A program made the translations under genes and the position numbers. A stretch of 64,000 nt of DNA from Sparassis latifolia (taxonomy: Eukaryota; Basidiomycota; Agaricomycetes; Polyporales; Sparassidaceae), in assembly GCA_018466975.1 (NCBI GenBank), contig CM031561.1, positions 4,402,001-4,466,000 on the forward strand. The letters are read 5' to 3'. The notes under the pieces were generated by a model. That model ran no database searches. It saw only the letters and a program-made list of their open reading frames with translations, and was not told the DNA's origin. This document shows, piece by piece, positions 39,301 through 51,137 of this stretch (the first letter of the stretch is position 1; the number at the start of each line of letters is the position of its first letter).

Positions 39301-42300
39301 GTTTCTGATTATGTCACGAAATACCCGCTGACTACGCATTCCATTTTTCAGACTGTGAAGTCTGTTATGGATCGTGTTGATGATGTCAAAACTATGGGAG
39401 ATACCAGTTCTGGTGCTGCCCGAAAGTTGGTTACAAGGATTGTAAATGCTCTTATAGCTCAACAACAGACTGGAGGTCTGTTTCTCTGCGCGAATTTGTT
39501 GGGGCAGCCTGATCATTATACTAACATGCGGTTTAAGACCTTTTTCTGGTATACATTCGTGAAGTATGTCAGTCAATCCCAGGTTGGAACTGCCGGGAAT
39601 GACTTGTTAGGTACTGATCGCGTTGTTGTCGGTAGAGCCGACGATAACATAGTTCCTATCGCACGAATAAATGATTACATTTTTCGGCCCGGAGTTTTTG
39701 AATCATGGACACTCTATGATTATTTGCGTAGGACAATTGTGAAACACCTGCCTCATCCAGTTGCATGTGTACCCGTGCCTGATGATGCCTCATCGACATC
39801 GACTGTCACTTTGGTGCCGGACGAAGGACAAGATGATGGTCAAGAATCGTTAGATACTGACGAAGATAAAGTACAACCTGGTCGGCATACCTTTATGAAT
39901 GGCCATCCATCTCGACTTACACATGCTGTACATCTGTTACAGTATCCGAAAATACTGAACTTTGTCAGAGGTAGTTTACCTCGGCGGGATAAGGGTGATC
40001 TCGATGAGTATAGCAAAACCATGCTTACATTTTTTTCTCCACACGGATGGCAGAATGGAAAGGATATCATGGGTGCTTATTGTTCATGGAAGTCTGCTTT
40101 TGACGCAACTGTATTCGCAGCACATCATGCCCGAATAATGGACCATATGAATGTCTTGTATGAGTGTCTAGATGCACATGACAATTATTCTGCTATTCGT
40201 CGTGCATTGGCGATGGAGGACTGTGGAATTGCTTTGTTTGAAGATGGTCTTGCACATGTACTAGAAGAAGATGTACAGATGCAGCGTTCGACGCAATCTG
40301 CAGACGATCACATATTTGACTTACTTCAGGTTATCGAGGGTGTGGGGTCAAACACGGCAAAGATCCAAATGCATATGTCGGCTATGTCTGCATTACTGGG
40401 CAATATTTTTATGTGACCTCTGGATGAACGGTCTACGAAGTTAGAAGACGATGTTACTCACCTTGCGCATTATCGTACCCCTGCTGATTGGAAGGCTGCT
40501 GTTTGCAATGCCGAAGATGCTGTCATCGCAGTACAGATGCGGCAACGCAGTATGCGTGATGTCGCCCAGAATGAGCCACGTGACATATTATCTGCGGTAT
40601 GTTCTGTTCACATTGGTGATTCAGATGGCATAGTGAAAGTTATGAATGCTTTCGAGCTATCTATATCGACGTCTCTCTTCCCTTCGAGCTGTGCACCTCA
40701 GGATGCCGCATTGCTGTTGCTTACCGGCATTATCGAATATTTCTCCCTTAATGATGAACAACAATGCGCATTCATTCTCGCTGCTCACTCTCTCCATCAT
40801 CATGAACAGGACCCATTGTGGATGTATCTAGGGGGGATGGGAGGTACCGGAAAGTCGCATGTACTACATTCTTTGATTTTTTTTTTGATTGTCCATGTGA
40901 AGGCTTACAGATTTCTCGTGGTAGCACCTACAGGCAGTGCGGCCGCCCTGGTGGGTGGAGAGACTTATCATTCTGTTCTAGGTTTTGGGTGACAATATGA
41001 TGGATCCAATGGTCCTAGTAAGTCATGTAATACACTGTCGAAAATACATGAACGCGTAGTGAAAGTCGATCTGATTTTTTTGGACGAAGTTTTGATGCTA
41101 TCCTGTACAGATCTTTATCATATATGTTGTCAGTTGATGCATGCCTTTTCAGATTTTGTTCGTGCGTTCGCTGGGCACAGTATTATTCTCGCAGGTGACT
41201 TCGCACAATTGCCTCCCGTGGGTGCTAAACTGTGTCTTTACAGCAATAAAGTCAATTCAGGGCTTGTAGCCGATCGAGATGAAGATCAACAAGCAGCAAT
41301 GGGAAAGGCTTTGTGGCATCAGTTTACTACCGTTGTGATTTTGCGTCGCAATATGCGACAGACTGGTATGTCCATTGAAGATCAATTGTTTCGGCGGGCC
41401 TTAGAGAATATGCGGTACAAAGCTTGTACGCAGGAAGATTTTCACCTACTCAACTCTCGAGTTATTGGCCATGGTGGGGATTGTCCATCTCTGTTGGACG
41501 ATCAGTTTCGGTATGTATCTATAATAACTGCATTGAATGCTCACCGGGACACCATTAATTCATATATGTGTTCTCGATTTGCCGCAGATAACCAACGGAC
41601 GTTACATTATTTTTATTCTGTTGATTCATGGCCGGAGAAGGCTGCTACTTCGTCGTCTATACAACAGTCTCAACATCAGAGTGATTGCATACTGGACCCA
41701 CCTCGTATGTCCTCTTCTATTCCGCGGAAATTGCAAGAAGTATTATGGAATCTTCCGCCTTGCTCAAGCAGTCATCTTGCGGGTGTTCTGCCTTTGTGTA
41801 TAGGTATGCCTGTTATGCTAAAGGCTAATGAAGCGACGGAGTTATGTGCAACTAACAGCGCTGAAGCGACAGTTGTGCGATGGGATAGCCACGTCTCCAA
41901 ATTAGGTGAAGAAGTTCTCGATACACTCTTTGTGAAGTTATGTAATCCACCCAGAACCGTTCACATCGAAGACTTACCTACTAATGTCATTCCACTCACA
42001 TGCACGAAAATCACGATTCAGTGTTGTCTGCAAAATGATTCTACTGTTCATATTGACCACGAACAAGTACAGGTTCTCCTCAATTTCGCAATGTCAGATT
42101 TTGGATCTCAAGGACGCACGAGGCGCAATAATCCATGTCATTTAAAACATAATTGGGGGCATCAATCGATATACACTGTACTATCTCGGAGCTCTAGCTT
42201 ACATGGTACCCTTATTGTTGAAGGATACGATCGGACGAAGCTTCATGGTGGTGCATCCGGTGCTCTTCGACGGGAATTTCGTGAGCTCGAGATGCTGGAT

Positions 42301-43446
42301 TATATAACTTCTGCGCAATACAGCAAACAATTGCCATCGTACATTTCAATCACTACTTGTCATTCTACTATCGATGGGTTGCACCAATGGAAGGGTAAAC
42401 GATTTGTTCCTGCACACGTACCTGCCATGTTATCTTGGTCGGATGTCGCTGATGACGAATTAGATCTTCCTCTGGTTCCTCAACCGTTTTATATTGTGTC
42501 GAACAAAACTCAGGCAGACGGCTCTGACCGACGACGATCGAGGCATGCGAACAAACGTAAAACCGATACAAGTACGTTTGTTCCCGCTATTGAACTTCAG
42601 AGTAAACATCGGCATACAACAGCATTAATTCCATCCTCTGTGTCTTCTCCGTCAAGTAATGCGATGCACCAATGTATTCGTATTGGAATTCTATGGGATG
42701 CCGATAATTGGAGCTGTGCGTATGATTCGTTCCTCACCATCCTTTGGAACACATTTGTTGATGCAAGAATTCGTCATCTCCATCTTCCCAACAACATATT
42801 CTTCACAGATATTTGGCATAGCTTTTCTGTTGTATCTGATGGGGAATTGTCACTCGAACATGTGCGGGACCACTTGCGTGACTGTTTGTCTCATTCTAGC
42901 CTGGTACGATTTCCCAGATTTGGGCACGTTCTTACAGCAGTGACCGATATTGCAGAATTTCTGTTGCATTATTCTCAACCCATTGGATCCCAGAGCTCAT
43001 GTTGTACATCTTGCGGATATGTTATACCACCATCCATATCCGACTTTGTCTCTAATACAGTGGTGGTCATTCATCAGCAATTATTGTCTGTGCTCCATGA
43101 TACTCCTCCCATTTCTGTTGCCTCGGTATTGCATGCCCACTGGATGAATAATTCTGATCGTCGATGCAGTAGGTGTGCATCTGTTGTGTCTACTGTGACT
43201 AATTTTGCCTTTCCTCCGTCCATCATCCTCGTGGAAGTACAACCTTCACTCGATGGCACGTTCTTGCACTCGCTGTCCATTGATACTACATTCGCACTTT
43301 TACTCGGTTCTACACGCTACACTTGGCGACTAGTCGGCATTGTTTATTTAGGCGGTAGTCATTTCGTGACATGATATATTACACCTGCCGGCACGGTTTG
43401 GCTGCATGATGGTGCCGCGATGGGCCGTCAATGTTTACGCAGCTGA
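36400..43446 (+). pseudogene. Helitron Rep-helicase transposase with six internal TGA stops
   Basis: One frame runs from 36,283 (first ATG 36,400) to the TGA at 43,444. It is broken only by TGA at 38317, 39178, 39283, 40414, 40990 and 43372. Domains in order: an unassigned N-terminus; a DUF6570-like block with CAVCGEL and LANGLWLGDVPPVLRDL (about 37,080-37,400); and the Helitron-like N-terminal region with LFPYGLGG and HVAGHVQGS. The HUH motif LTLHLHMVLW is at about 38,715-38,745. The tyrosine pair YVSDYVTKY is at 39,298-39,324. The PIF1-type helicase has Walker A GGMGGTGKS (about 40,836) and LIFLDEV (41,074), AGDFAQLPPVG (41,195), and SIYTVLSRSSSLHGTLIVEG. The C-terminal domain resembles a ubiquitin-specific protease. 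The protein cannot be made at full length without readthrough. Confidence 0.88.
42655..43443 (+). other. Ubiquitin-specific-protease-like C-terminal domain of the Helitron protein
   Basis: DNWSCAYDSFLTILWN looks like a Cys box (Cys near 42,715). Two CxxC pairs, CCTSC (about 43,000) and RCSRC (about 43,170), resemble the zinc-binding finger of C19 proteases. GGSHFVT before the TGA at 43,372 and YITPAGTVWLHDG after it resemble a His box followed by the usual aromatic-Asp end. The last stop therefore cuts inside the presumed active-site region. The assignment is by motif pattern only. Confidence 0.5.
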
Positions 43447-44189
43447 CGATGCTGAAAACATAGATTTCACATGTGCAATAAACAAACGAGCAAGTCATCT
43501 GTTGTACATACTTAGCTCCTAACCCTTCTTCTACCTGTACTGTCATTTTGAATGAATGACAATTTGTCCCAATATGTCATACATCTCGATAATTCTCTGA
43601 CATACATTCAATGAAATAATCCGGCAGTATGTCATCCTCCTCCCCGAGATGAGATACGTGAGCAAATAAGCACCGGGACGTTGGTGATCGTAACATGTGA
43701 ATTATGCCCACATGGGAAGTCTTGTTCATGATTGCATTGTCGTCATCGCCTGTTTAACTGGAGCATATCGAGCTTGTATCGTCGCAACCATAGGCATAGT
43801 ATAAATAATAAACACAATGTTGGTTTCACGCACAATTATCTGGATATTATATGGAGCATGTGTCATCGCTCGATGAAATGGTATCAGTCGATTTGTCCCA
43901 CGTCTGCCTCGAATATCAAGCTTGAAGAATATTTCTGTGGCTGAGAACAAATTGGAGATACTGGACACACATTGGTGTACACGTGATTTGTAGATAATGG
44001 ACCCACATTGGTGTACACGTGATTGGTCGCTATGCTGAGGATTCCACAACTGCGATCAAAGTCCTTCCACACCCTATCTATCATTCACGGCTATTCCTAC
44101 ACACTGCGATCTGCTAATGTCTACCGTTCACAAGTCCGCATTCATTCGATGTTGATTCTTTTCAATGTGCTGAATATTGTATCATTAGA
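43447..44189. other. Spacer after the Helitron transposase
   Basis: AT-rich spacer without a gene. It carries a 35/36-bp tandem duplication at 43952-44022. Only short frames are present. Confidence 0.5.
43952..44022. repeat. Two-copy ~36-bp tandem repeat
   Basis: Two adjacent units share CACATTGGTGTACACGTGAT at their ends and differ at a few positions in the first half. Confidence 0.85.
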
Positions 44190-45113
44190 TTGACTGAAGA
44201 CTGTCTTCTACACATACTATGTTTCTGCGACATATGTTCGATTGTCGCCTGGCGTTCTTCCCTCATTATCCCTCGTTCTGTTGTATCAACTTATCTCAAT
44301 AACCGGTATAACGTTGGTTTGGCCTGTTTCGTCGACAATCCCAATGGCCTTCGTACCACATTGCACCTTTCTCAGTCATTAATATCCGGCTCTTTTGTCA
44401 TCGATTTTTTGGATCCATATGGCACATTCGTACCCAACGATCTAGATATCTATGTGCCCCATGGGTATCACCTATGGTTGGTGCAATATCTCCGCCAAGT
44501 GGAGCATCATGCTTTCGCGGAGGATGCCATTTGGCCACCGTACACCTTAGAATTTGGAGTCAAGAAAATTGTCCACCTTCGACGCGGACGTCATCGGATC
44601 GATATTATATAAAGTGAAAATCAAACTGCACTTTACCCTCTGGCATTTTTTTGGACTACTGCCGTTATGAATTATCTGACTGCAGATGGGTTTTGTTGTG
44701 CCTACCCTGAGCTAACACTTCATCGTCGCGGTCTCCTGAACCCAACGTCACTTCTGGATTACTATTATCCTCCACCTCTTATCCTTGGATGTATCGACAA
44801 ATATATCCACCGTGGGTTCCAGTTTCGAATGTACGACTTCACATGGGGTCGAGACCGTAACATCGATGTTGGATGCAATACATCCTCGGCATGCCCCAAC
44901 TCTATACGTTTCTTTGGAGACAGTGCGTGTTTACTGGGATCATTCTCCGAGGATTCTGTAGCAGAGGAGGACAATGTCGTCACGCAGCTTGCTTTACCCA
45001 GCACATTAACTGTCGTATGGTCTAGGGGCGGAAGGGGATGTGGCAATTCCTGCCAGGTGAAAGAAATTGTACCTCCATCTATGTACGTAACATCTTCTTT
45101 TGATTTAATATGA
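44190..45113 (+). pseudogene. F-box-type gene copy A, one in-frame TAA
   Basis: The N-terminus, TEDCLLHILCFCDICSIVAWR, fits a divergent F-box helix. It is followed by DLDIYVPHGYHLWLVQYLRQ and, after the TAA at 44610, WTTAVMNYLTADGFCCAYPELTLHRRGLL, in the same frame. RFFGDSACLLGSFSED comes near the end, with a stop at 45113. The same block order occurs in copy B. I infer a family of short F-box-type proteins associated with these elements; F-box proteins normally recruit substrates to SCF ubiquitin ligases. CAA to TAA would explain the break. Confidence 0.5.
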
Positions 45114-45360
45114 ATTCATTTCTATATTCACCTTCTTCACGCATAACATCGGTGCCATTTCTGCGGGACTCTGTCAGACACGTGACATCCTAGAATGTCC
45201 TTTGTCATGACTTGCTTATTTATCTTTGCCCCTCTAATCTCAGGCTGCCATTTCACCTCACGCGTATCCTACACTAAACAGTGACTTAGTACAACTGGTA
45301 TCTTCAATGCGGTACATCTCGAATTTTCCTTCGCCTGATGTCATGTTGATTTTCTGTTGA

Positions 45361-46290
45361 AGCATTTATGAAGATATAGAGGCCGAAATTGTTTCATACA
45401 TGGACCTTCCCACCCTCTTACTATGGCGAAGACTCAGTAAATGCCGAACAATCCTCATCCACAATGAATTCAGTCGCACCCTAATTGCCCTCCTATCACC
45501 TTTCGTCGTCAATCCCTGATACTTCGAGGCCTGTTTAGTTCGCACCAGCAGTGTTCTCAGCGGGCATGGAGTGCTATGGTTCATCGACCGTAACATGGCA
45601 TCCTTTCCGACGTGGTTGGATATTTGTGTTCCTCGCACAAATATGTGCGTGGTACATTTCTTCCTTACGCACCGAATGCGAACAACCGAAATAGCTGTAT
45701 CTTCACAGGAGGAACAGCAACTTTTGGCGAGGGGCTGTAGTTCTGTCACAAGGCTTCTAACCTCGAGGGGATTTATTATTAACATATTATGCAGTGCCTC
45801 AGAGTCCACACTGTATCCAGTTACCCACTCCTGGACCACGTTATTGATGAATTATGTCACGCCCGATAACTTTGGCTGTGCGTATCCATCCCTCACTCTA
45901 CGAAATCGCGGCATCCTCGTCTCTCGCATATTCAGTGAACACGAATACATCGCACTCGCCGAATATTTTGCACACCAATATGAATTCGGATTCCATCCTT
46001 CCGATTAGGACGATACTTCTGTCAAACATTCCTGCCGTAATTCATGGTCATGTTTCCGGCATTATCGTGAATTTGGAGATTATGCCAGCCTTGTTGTTAC
46101 GTTCGATGGATGTCGTGCCATCCCAGCTGAACGACCTTCAACATTTTCACCGTTGTTCGGCGTGCGATGGTGTTTCTTTGGTCCTTCCTGTGATCATTTA
46201 TGTATACGACATCACCAATCCAGTAAATGGACATTCGTCACGATGGATACCTACGAGAATTATGATGACGTACTCGATGATGGCGAGTAG
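45361..46290 (+). pseudogene. F-box-type gene copy B, two in-frame stops
   Basis: The frame opens with YEDIEAEIVSYMDLPTLLLW plus RRLSKCRTILIHNEFS, a good F-box consensus. It continues past a TGA at 45517 to WLDICVPRTNM, then WTTLLMNYVTPDNFGCAYPSLTLRNRG. A TAG at 46006 is followed by REFGDYASLVVTFDG, which aligns with the end of copy A. No ATG is present at the start. Same orientation as copy A and diverged from it, so this is an old tandem duplication. Confidence 0.5.
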
Positions 46291-46491
46291 TCCAAACCTC
46301 CTATTTACTTTGAATACGCATGTATGCGTCCGAAACTGATTGTGAAGAGCATTTGTCCATATGGTACAATAATCGATATTGATATTCTTAAAAACCCTAA
46401 TTACTGTACGAATAACACCACTTGGCGACATAAAACTGTACTGCAGCCACGATGGCTACTGGCGGATGATCTCACATAAGCGAGTAACCCC

Positions 46492-48251
46492 TCATTTTTC
46501 CTCCTCCGCATTGTCGCTGACCTTGCCGTCGCTGATATCCTCGTACGAATCTTCAACGTCACTCATCACCATGTCTGCATGTTTCTCGATGTTGTTTCCA
46601 CTAGTAGACTGCTTAGTTGAGGCTTCTAAAATTCTCAGCTGAAGTCGTTAACCTGCTGAGATAAAACACATACCTTCCCTGTTTGCATTTGGATCATCCT
46701 CCGTGAAACGAACACTATTTTCTGAAAGACCTAGGCCAGATGGAGCATAAATCACCGTAATTGGTTTCTCCTCCGCATCACCTGATCTAGCCTGAAGTGC
46801 CTTCTTTGATCACGATAAGCTGTCTCTCCCATAACTGACATCACCCTTCTTTGTGAACTCACCTCACACTTGACGCTTGTTTGCAATCGAAGCACTTCAT
46901 ACATCGCAAATCGAACTTCTGTCTCCTTATGATTCCCCCTTCGAAATCGCATCACCTCGATGAAGGCCGATATGTCCACAAAATCCCCAGTATTCAGTAT
47001 CATTGGAGAGCATAGAACTCGATGTCCTTCGTTGTCCAGGTACGCTGTTGTAATCCGATGAGCTACTCTCCACCGATGACTAATCTTCTTCGCAGCCATA
47101 TACCACCGATCCGATGTTTGCAAAGCACTTTTGACATCTGAGCGACCAGAAGACAACTATAGTTGACATTATATATGGATCTGACGCTGTCAACAGTTCA
47201 TCCTCTCACCTGCGTGAACACCCGCCGTTCTAGTTTTATGGAAGACTTTCTCAGATGATGATCCTTGCCTGCGACTATCCCAAGGCTACGCAGTACAAGT
47301 TCCCGAATGTCTTGCAACGTCTTCATCTGTGCTTCAAAAGCATCTGTTGCATTTTTGGGATGTAATGTTAGAGTTTGCACCACTCACGGAGCGTCTTTCT
47401 CCTGTCTACAATGTGTGTCGGCTTGCTTTCGATCCAACACGAGAATACATATACACTCACCTCATCCAATTTCCTACCGCACCTAGAGCATATTCTCCTA
47501 AAAATCCCTGCAGGCGAATAGTGACCGACATCTTCACTCTGTCACTGCTCGCCTCGAACACCGATGGGCAATATAATAAGACATGCTTGGGATGACCTGC
47601 TTTGTCTTCTTCCGAGTCGACATATGCCCAATCGCACAGCTGCTCCAATGTGAGTGGAATTACCTGCCAAGGAGCCAACACATCTTGATTTGTATGCAGC
47701 ATGTTGGAATCGTAACGATGCAAGTATTTCGGAAAAACATCGCGCGCCAGCTTACCACTGACATCTATAATTGACATCAGAACTCAGTAACATCGGCATA
47801 AATATCGTTAAGTACGACACTTACACTGAATGAGCGACATCGTGAACGCAAAGATCTGCAGGCACAAATCCTGAGGTTCTTGAGTAGGTGGAACCAAGCA
47901 CACGCAGCCATCCATCCCTACATCCTCTGTTTATATCCGCCTCCCCCCCCTCTATAACATAAACAGCTGTAATCAATGCGTCTCGAACCTCACGCTGTAT
48001 TTGCCATTGGTCGGTTACTTGCTCAGTTTGATTCCGTTCTTAAACACTAACATACAATGTATCCCGAACCAATCCCGAGTGTGACTCACATAAATGTCGA
48101 TCCTTTTCTTTGACTTACTCCACAACTGAGTTATCAACCCTCGAATCTCCCCTACATTTCGATAGAGATTTGCACGGACGCAACCCAATGGACTCCATTG
48201 ATACTCAAATAACCCAACTTCTACACGGTGTGGTTCTCCCTGTATCCCCAC
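46492..48251 (-). CDS. Unidentified multi-exon gene within the Helitron island
   Basis: Exons on the minus strand chain in frame. MGIQGEPHRVEVGLFEYQWS starts at 48251 with a good donor (GTAAGT) after TQLW. Next comes an exon with TEQVTDQWQIQREVRDALIT (about 48,030-47,970), then MDGCVCLVPPTQEPQDLCLQ (about 47,920-47,830). The longest part reads LHTNQDVLAPWQVIPLTLEQ (about 47,690). Lys/Arg-rich exons cover 47,380-46,752, and an acidic tail ends at 46492. No domain was recognised. Its frames are open, with no internal stops seen, which contrasts with the broken genes on either side. It may still be functional, or carried as cargo. Confidence 0.5.
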
Positions 48252-48318
48252 TTATACTTGCCCTGTACGTGAACTTATCTCCGTCATACTGTCTACTGAA
48301 TGCTCTCTTAATGTTGTA

Positions 48319-49050
48319 GACTTATCCATGACTTTATCTTCTTTCGAAATCCGTCTGATGCCCAATACTCCATTAACACCCTCCCGTCCAATGCCTGCTG
48401 TATCCAAACTACTACTGGAAACTATTTATCCGTAAACGGCACTACTGTCACCCTATACGCCGTTGGCACCATCCAATGTCTACAAATTCACACTAATCAA
48501 TGCGATTTTGCGCTCAAACTCTTCTGTGACACCGATTCACACAAATTATCAGAAATATTGCGTACGTCGTCTCCAATACTGACATAGTCCTTCAATCATG
48601 GCCTTGCCAGAGCGACCATCCACAAAGTCCTTCATTTTCACCTGTAATGATGTAAAAACTATATTACTACATATTTCTGCGGCTGACCACCCTTTTCGTA
48701 GAATTGTGACACCTTCCTCGATATCACCGCCGCTCGCCTCCCGAATCGCTCTCTCAGATTCGTATCTCCGTTCACGCTCAAAACAGGAGACTTATTGATT
48801 GTTTTGTTTCATCTTTCCCTTCCCCCTCACGCGATGATGCGTATCGATTCCGCAGGTCTTCTACTAACGACACCACACACCAATTAATAGCCGCCATGTA
48901 TCTGTGCTGTTCATTGTTAGCATACTATAGCAAACGCGCCATGTTAATCTACTCAGCGAAATCCGCATCTGAAAATCCCATACTATGGGTCCTACTCCAC
49001 AATCTTACCCACTTCGCCGACTATTTCCAACGGCCTGGACCATTATAACC
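48319..49050 (+). other. Unidentified plus-strand coding-like fragments
   Basis: Open stretches include LIHDFIFFRNPSDAQYSINT (from about 48,320) ending at a TAG near 48,587. A second stretch reads THQLIAAMYLCCSLLAYYSK with NPILWVLLHNLTHFADYFQR, ending near 49,047. They could be exons of one gene linked by introns, or remnants. I do not recognise the family. Confidence 0.3.
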
Positions 49051-49121
49051 CCTAAATCCGCCTGCTGCATAGAAACGTTGCATCCCGGCTTATGAACTCG
49101 TTTCTCCTCATTTACTCATAC

Positions 49122-49996
49122 ATCCATGCCCAAAAAACATCCTGCCTCTGATGCTCCTGCCGATGACCGCGCGACAAAATGGTGATGAGTTAACCAATTT
49201 GCAAGCCTTCGCTTATACCCCGTCGTCAGCCCTGCCGCTCGAACTACCCCCACTCCTCCGTCAACTTCTCCCTCAAAGTCTATAACTCAAGACCTTACCG
49301 CAACTGCATCAAATGCTTCATCAGAAACTCTACCTGATGCGTTCGTCCACATACTCTAGCCAATTGCTGTACGATACTCATCACACTCTAGGATTGACAG
49401 AGGGACAAACCCTAATTCTACATACGTATCTATATCACCTCTTAACCACAGGGTCATGATGTGTTTAGGCTATCACCTAACGTCGATGAACTGCCATCTG
49501 CTCGCCCATCTGAACGAGCAATCACCAGTTTATGCAACTGGAAATATACTCGTCCGTTGTCACAGTGAGTATCCATAATTCTTTCAGATACAACATTCTC
49601 CATACTGCTTATAGACAGATTCGGAAGATGAGCGCATACAATAGCAAATCGACCGGACATTTTGGCATCACATATGTCTCTGACAATGCTATCTGGGGCC
49701 CATTTGGCTCCGATGACGACCTGCACCGTTTCCTATGCATCGATGGCAAACCAATTACGATATGGCTGGTCAGTGAAATTCAGAGATCGAATGCACACAA
49801 AGGTTACAATGCACCTAGCCGCTTAAGTATCGGCATTTATCCGGTGGTCGAAGGCGACGCCCACGCAGCTGTAAAATTACTCGAACACCATGCATGCGCG
49901 CAAACCCGTACACTTTCTTATTATTATCTGACCTGTTTATACACTAATTGTTACGAGGGAACCCAAGGGGCGACCCGAGTACACGCCAGCCTTTAG
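49122..49996 (+). CDS. Unidentified small multi-exon gene at the right side of the island
   Basis: MPKKHPASDAPADDRATK begins at 49122. A Thr/Ser/Pro-rich exon follows, then HDVFRLSPNVDELPSARPSE and LCNWKYTRPLSQ. A GTGAGT intron (49565-49614) leads to QQIRKMSAYNSKSTGHFGIT and a tail without known motifs. The exon chain can be kept in frame, but the small exons are uncertain. No function is suggested. Confidence 0.35.
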
Positions 49997-50018
49997 GAGG
50001 CTCAAGTCGTCGATGCCA

Positions 50019-50040
50019 ACCGGCCCCGTCGGGGACCGGT
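50019..50040. repeat. GC-rich hairpin near the right edge of the island
   Basis: ACCGG-CCCC-GTC-GGGG-A-CCGGT forms a strong stem with one bulged base. It lies about 60 bases after the sharp rise in GC that marks the edge of the AT-rich island. No CTRR follows within about 15 bases, so it is not clearly a Helitron 3' terminus. Confidence 0.6.
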
Positions 50041-50391
50041 GCAAGACTCAAGCGATCGTCCTCAAGCCAACGCGCACCAGATATGGTCTATGAATGGGTA
50101 GGTTCAGATTGCGAAACCTATCAAATACATGCCACTTATATACTCGTACATACGATGTAATACAATGGCCATCATTGGTCCATCTTATCAGTACAAGGTC
50201 AGGCACACACCATGAGGTATAGGTGTGTCGTCGATAAGCATCATGAGGTGGCCATGAGGCCGGGCCGACTATACGTACCGAGGTCTAGGGTTGGCTGTAC
50301 CTAGACTAGGTCAAGAACCATGATGTCATATTCTAGATTAGTGACATCATAGCACGTGATATCCAAAGGTCTAGCCTCTAGGTGAGGCCTC

Positions 50392-50421
50392 AACATCGCA
50401 GTTGCGTACTGCGAGAATGTT
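50392..50421. repeat. Second hairpin
   Basis: AACAT-CGCAGT-TGCGT-ACTGCG-AG-AATGTT folds into a stem of about 11 bp with a 5-base loop. Function unknown. Confidence 0.6.
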
Positions 50422-50896
50422 CCAACTCGGGCCGGAGCCCGTTCGCATGGCCCATGTCAGGGACCATTGTAACACTAATATACATACTCTCATCACAGAT
50501 CAGTCCGTGGACATCAACCCAATTTGGGCCAGCAAATATATGGACAAAACATTGAAGACCGGTGAAAAACAGGTACCTGTTCTCGGTCGTACCAACATCC
50601 TCACTAATTCACCCGATAGGCCGTGCCATTCAAGGAATCATTCAACGTCATGGATTGTCTCAGCCCAAAAAACGAGATGCAACACTGGCCAATACAGGAG
50701 ATGGGCGTCAATGACCTTGTTCTACTGCAATGCAATTTGTGCCACTGGCGAGTCAACGAGGACAGCAAGACTCTACACCGGACCATGGAAACATTGGCGA
50801 ACAGTGTTTGAGCTGCTCACCATCAACATGCTCAATATCGGCCCAGAACTTCAACAAAAGGAACAAGTAGCAGAGGATATCGTCGATTTTATTTGA
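50402..50896 (+). pseudogene. Unidentified open frame, probable element remnant
   Basis: A 164-codon plus frame and, inside it, a second frame (50,623-50,811; MPFKESFNVMDCLSPKNEMQ, DLVLLQCNLCHW) both look coding-like. This suggests one old gene split by a frameshift. Its family was not recognised. It sits among inverted-repeat elements, so it is probably of mobile origin. Confidence 0.3.
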
Positions 50897-51137
50897 TTTG
50901 TTATATGTATTTGTATTTTGTATTTCGACCAATGCATACATAGTGAAATCGGAACCGGCGTGCGGACGCAGCGCCTACTCCCCACAAGTTTTTGGCAAGT
51001 GAGAAACCACTCTGGCGTCGGGTGTGACATGTGACGAGAAGTTTCAGTCCGGCGCGGCAGGCTCGGAGATGTGTGACACGTTGATCTGACGGCCCCGCAC
51101 ATCAGGAAAAGTCAACTCTTGGTTAGCTCCCTTATTG

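Larger units (their letters stand above)
36260..49996 (+). mobile_element. Autonomous-type Helitron island (degenerate), limits approximate
   Basis: The segment is AT-richer than its flanks. It begins with a Rep-helicase gene and continues with F-box-type pseudogenes and several short multi-exon genes on both strands. Base composition changes abruptly near 49,957-49,980. I could not identify the 5' TC or the 3' hairpin-CTRR terminus with confidence. The right part could therefore be separate inserted material and not cargo of the same element. Confidence 0.55.

Noticed and set aside
36283..43446. TGA read as an amino acid (code change or selenocysteine) in the Helitron frame
   Set aside because: All host genes in the window use TGA, TAG and TAA as normal stops, and no selenocysteine element is expected in fungi. 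Mutation of CGA is simpler.
43726..44084. Repeat peptides (SRVHQC...) on the minus strand
   Set aside because: They are translations of the two-unit DNA tandem repeat at 43952-44022, in AT-rich spacer without other coding evidence.
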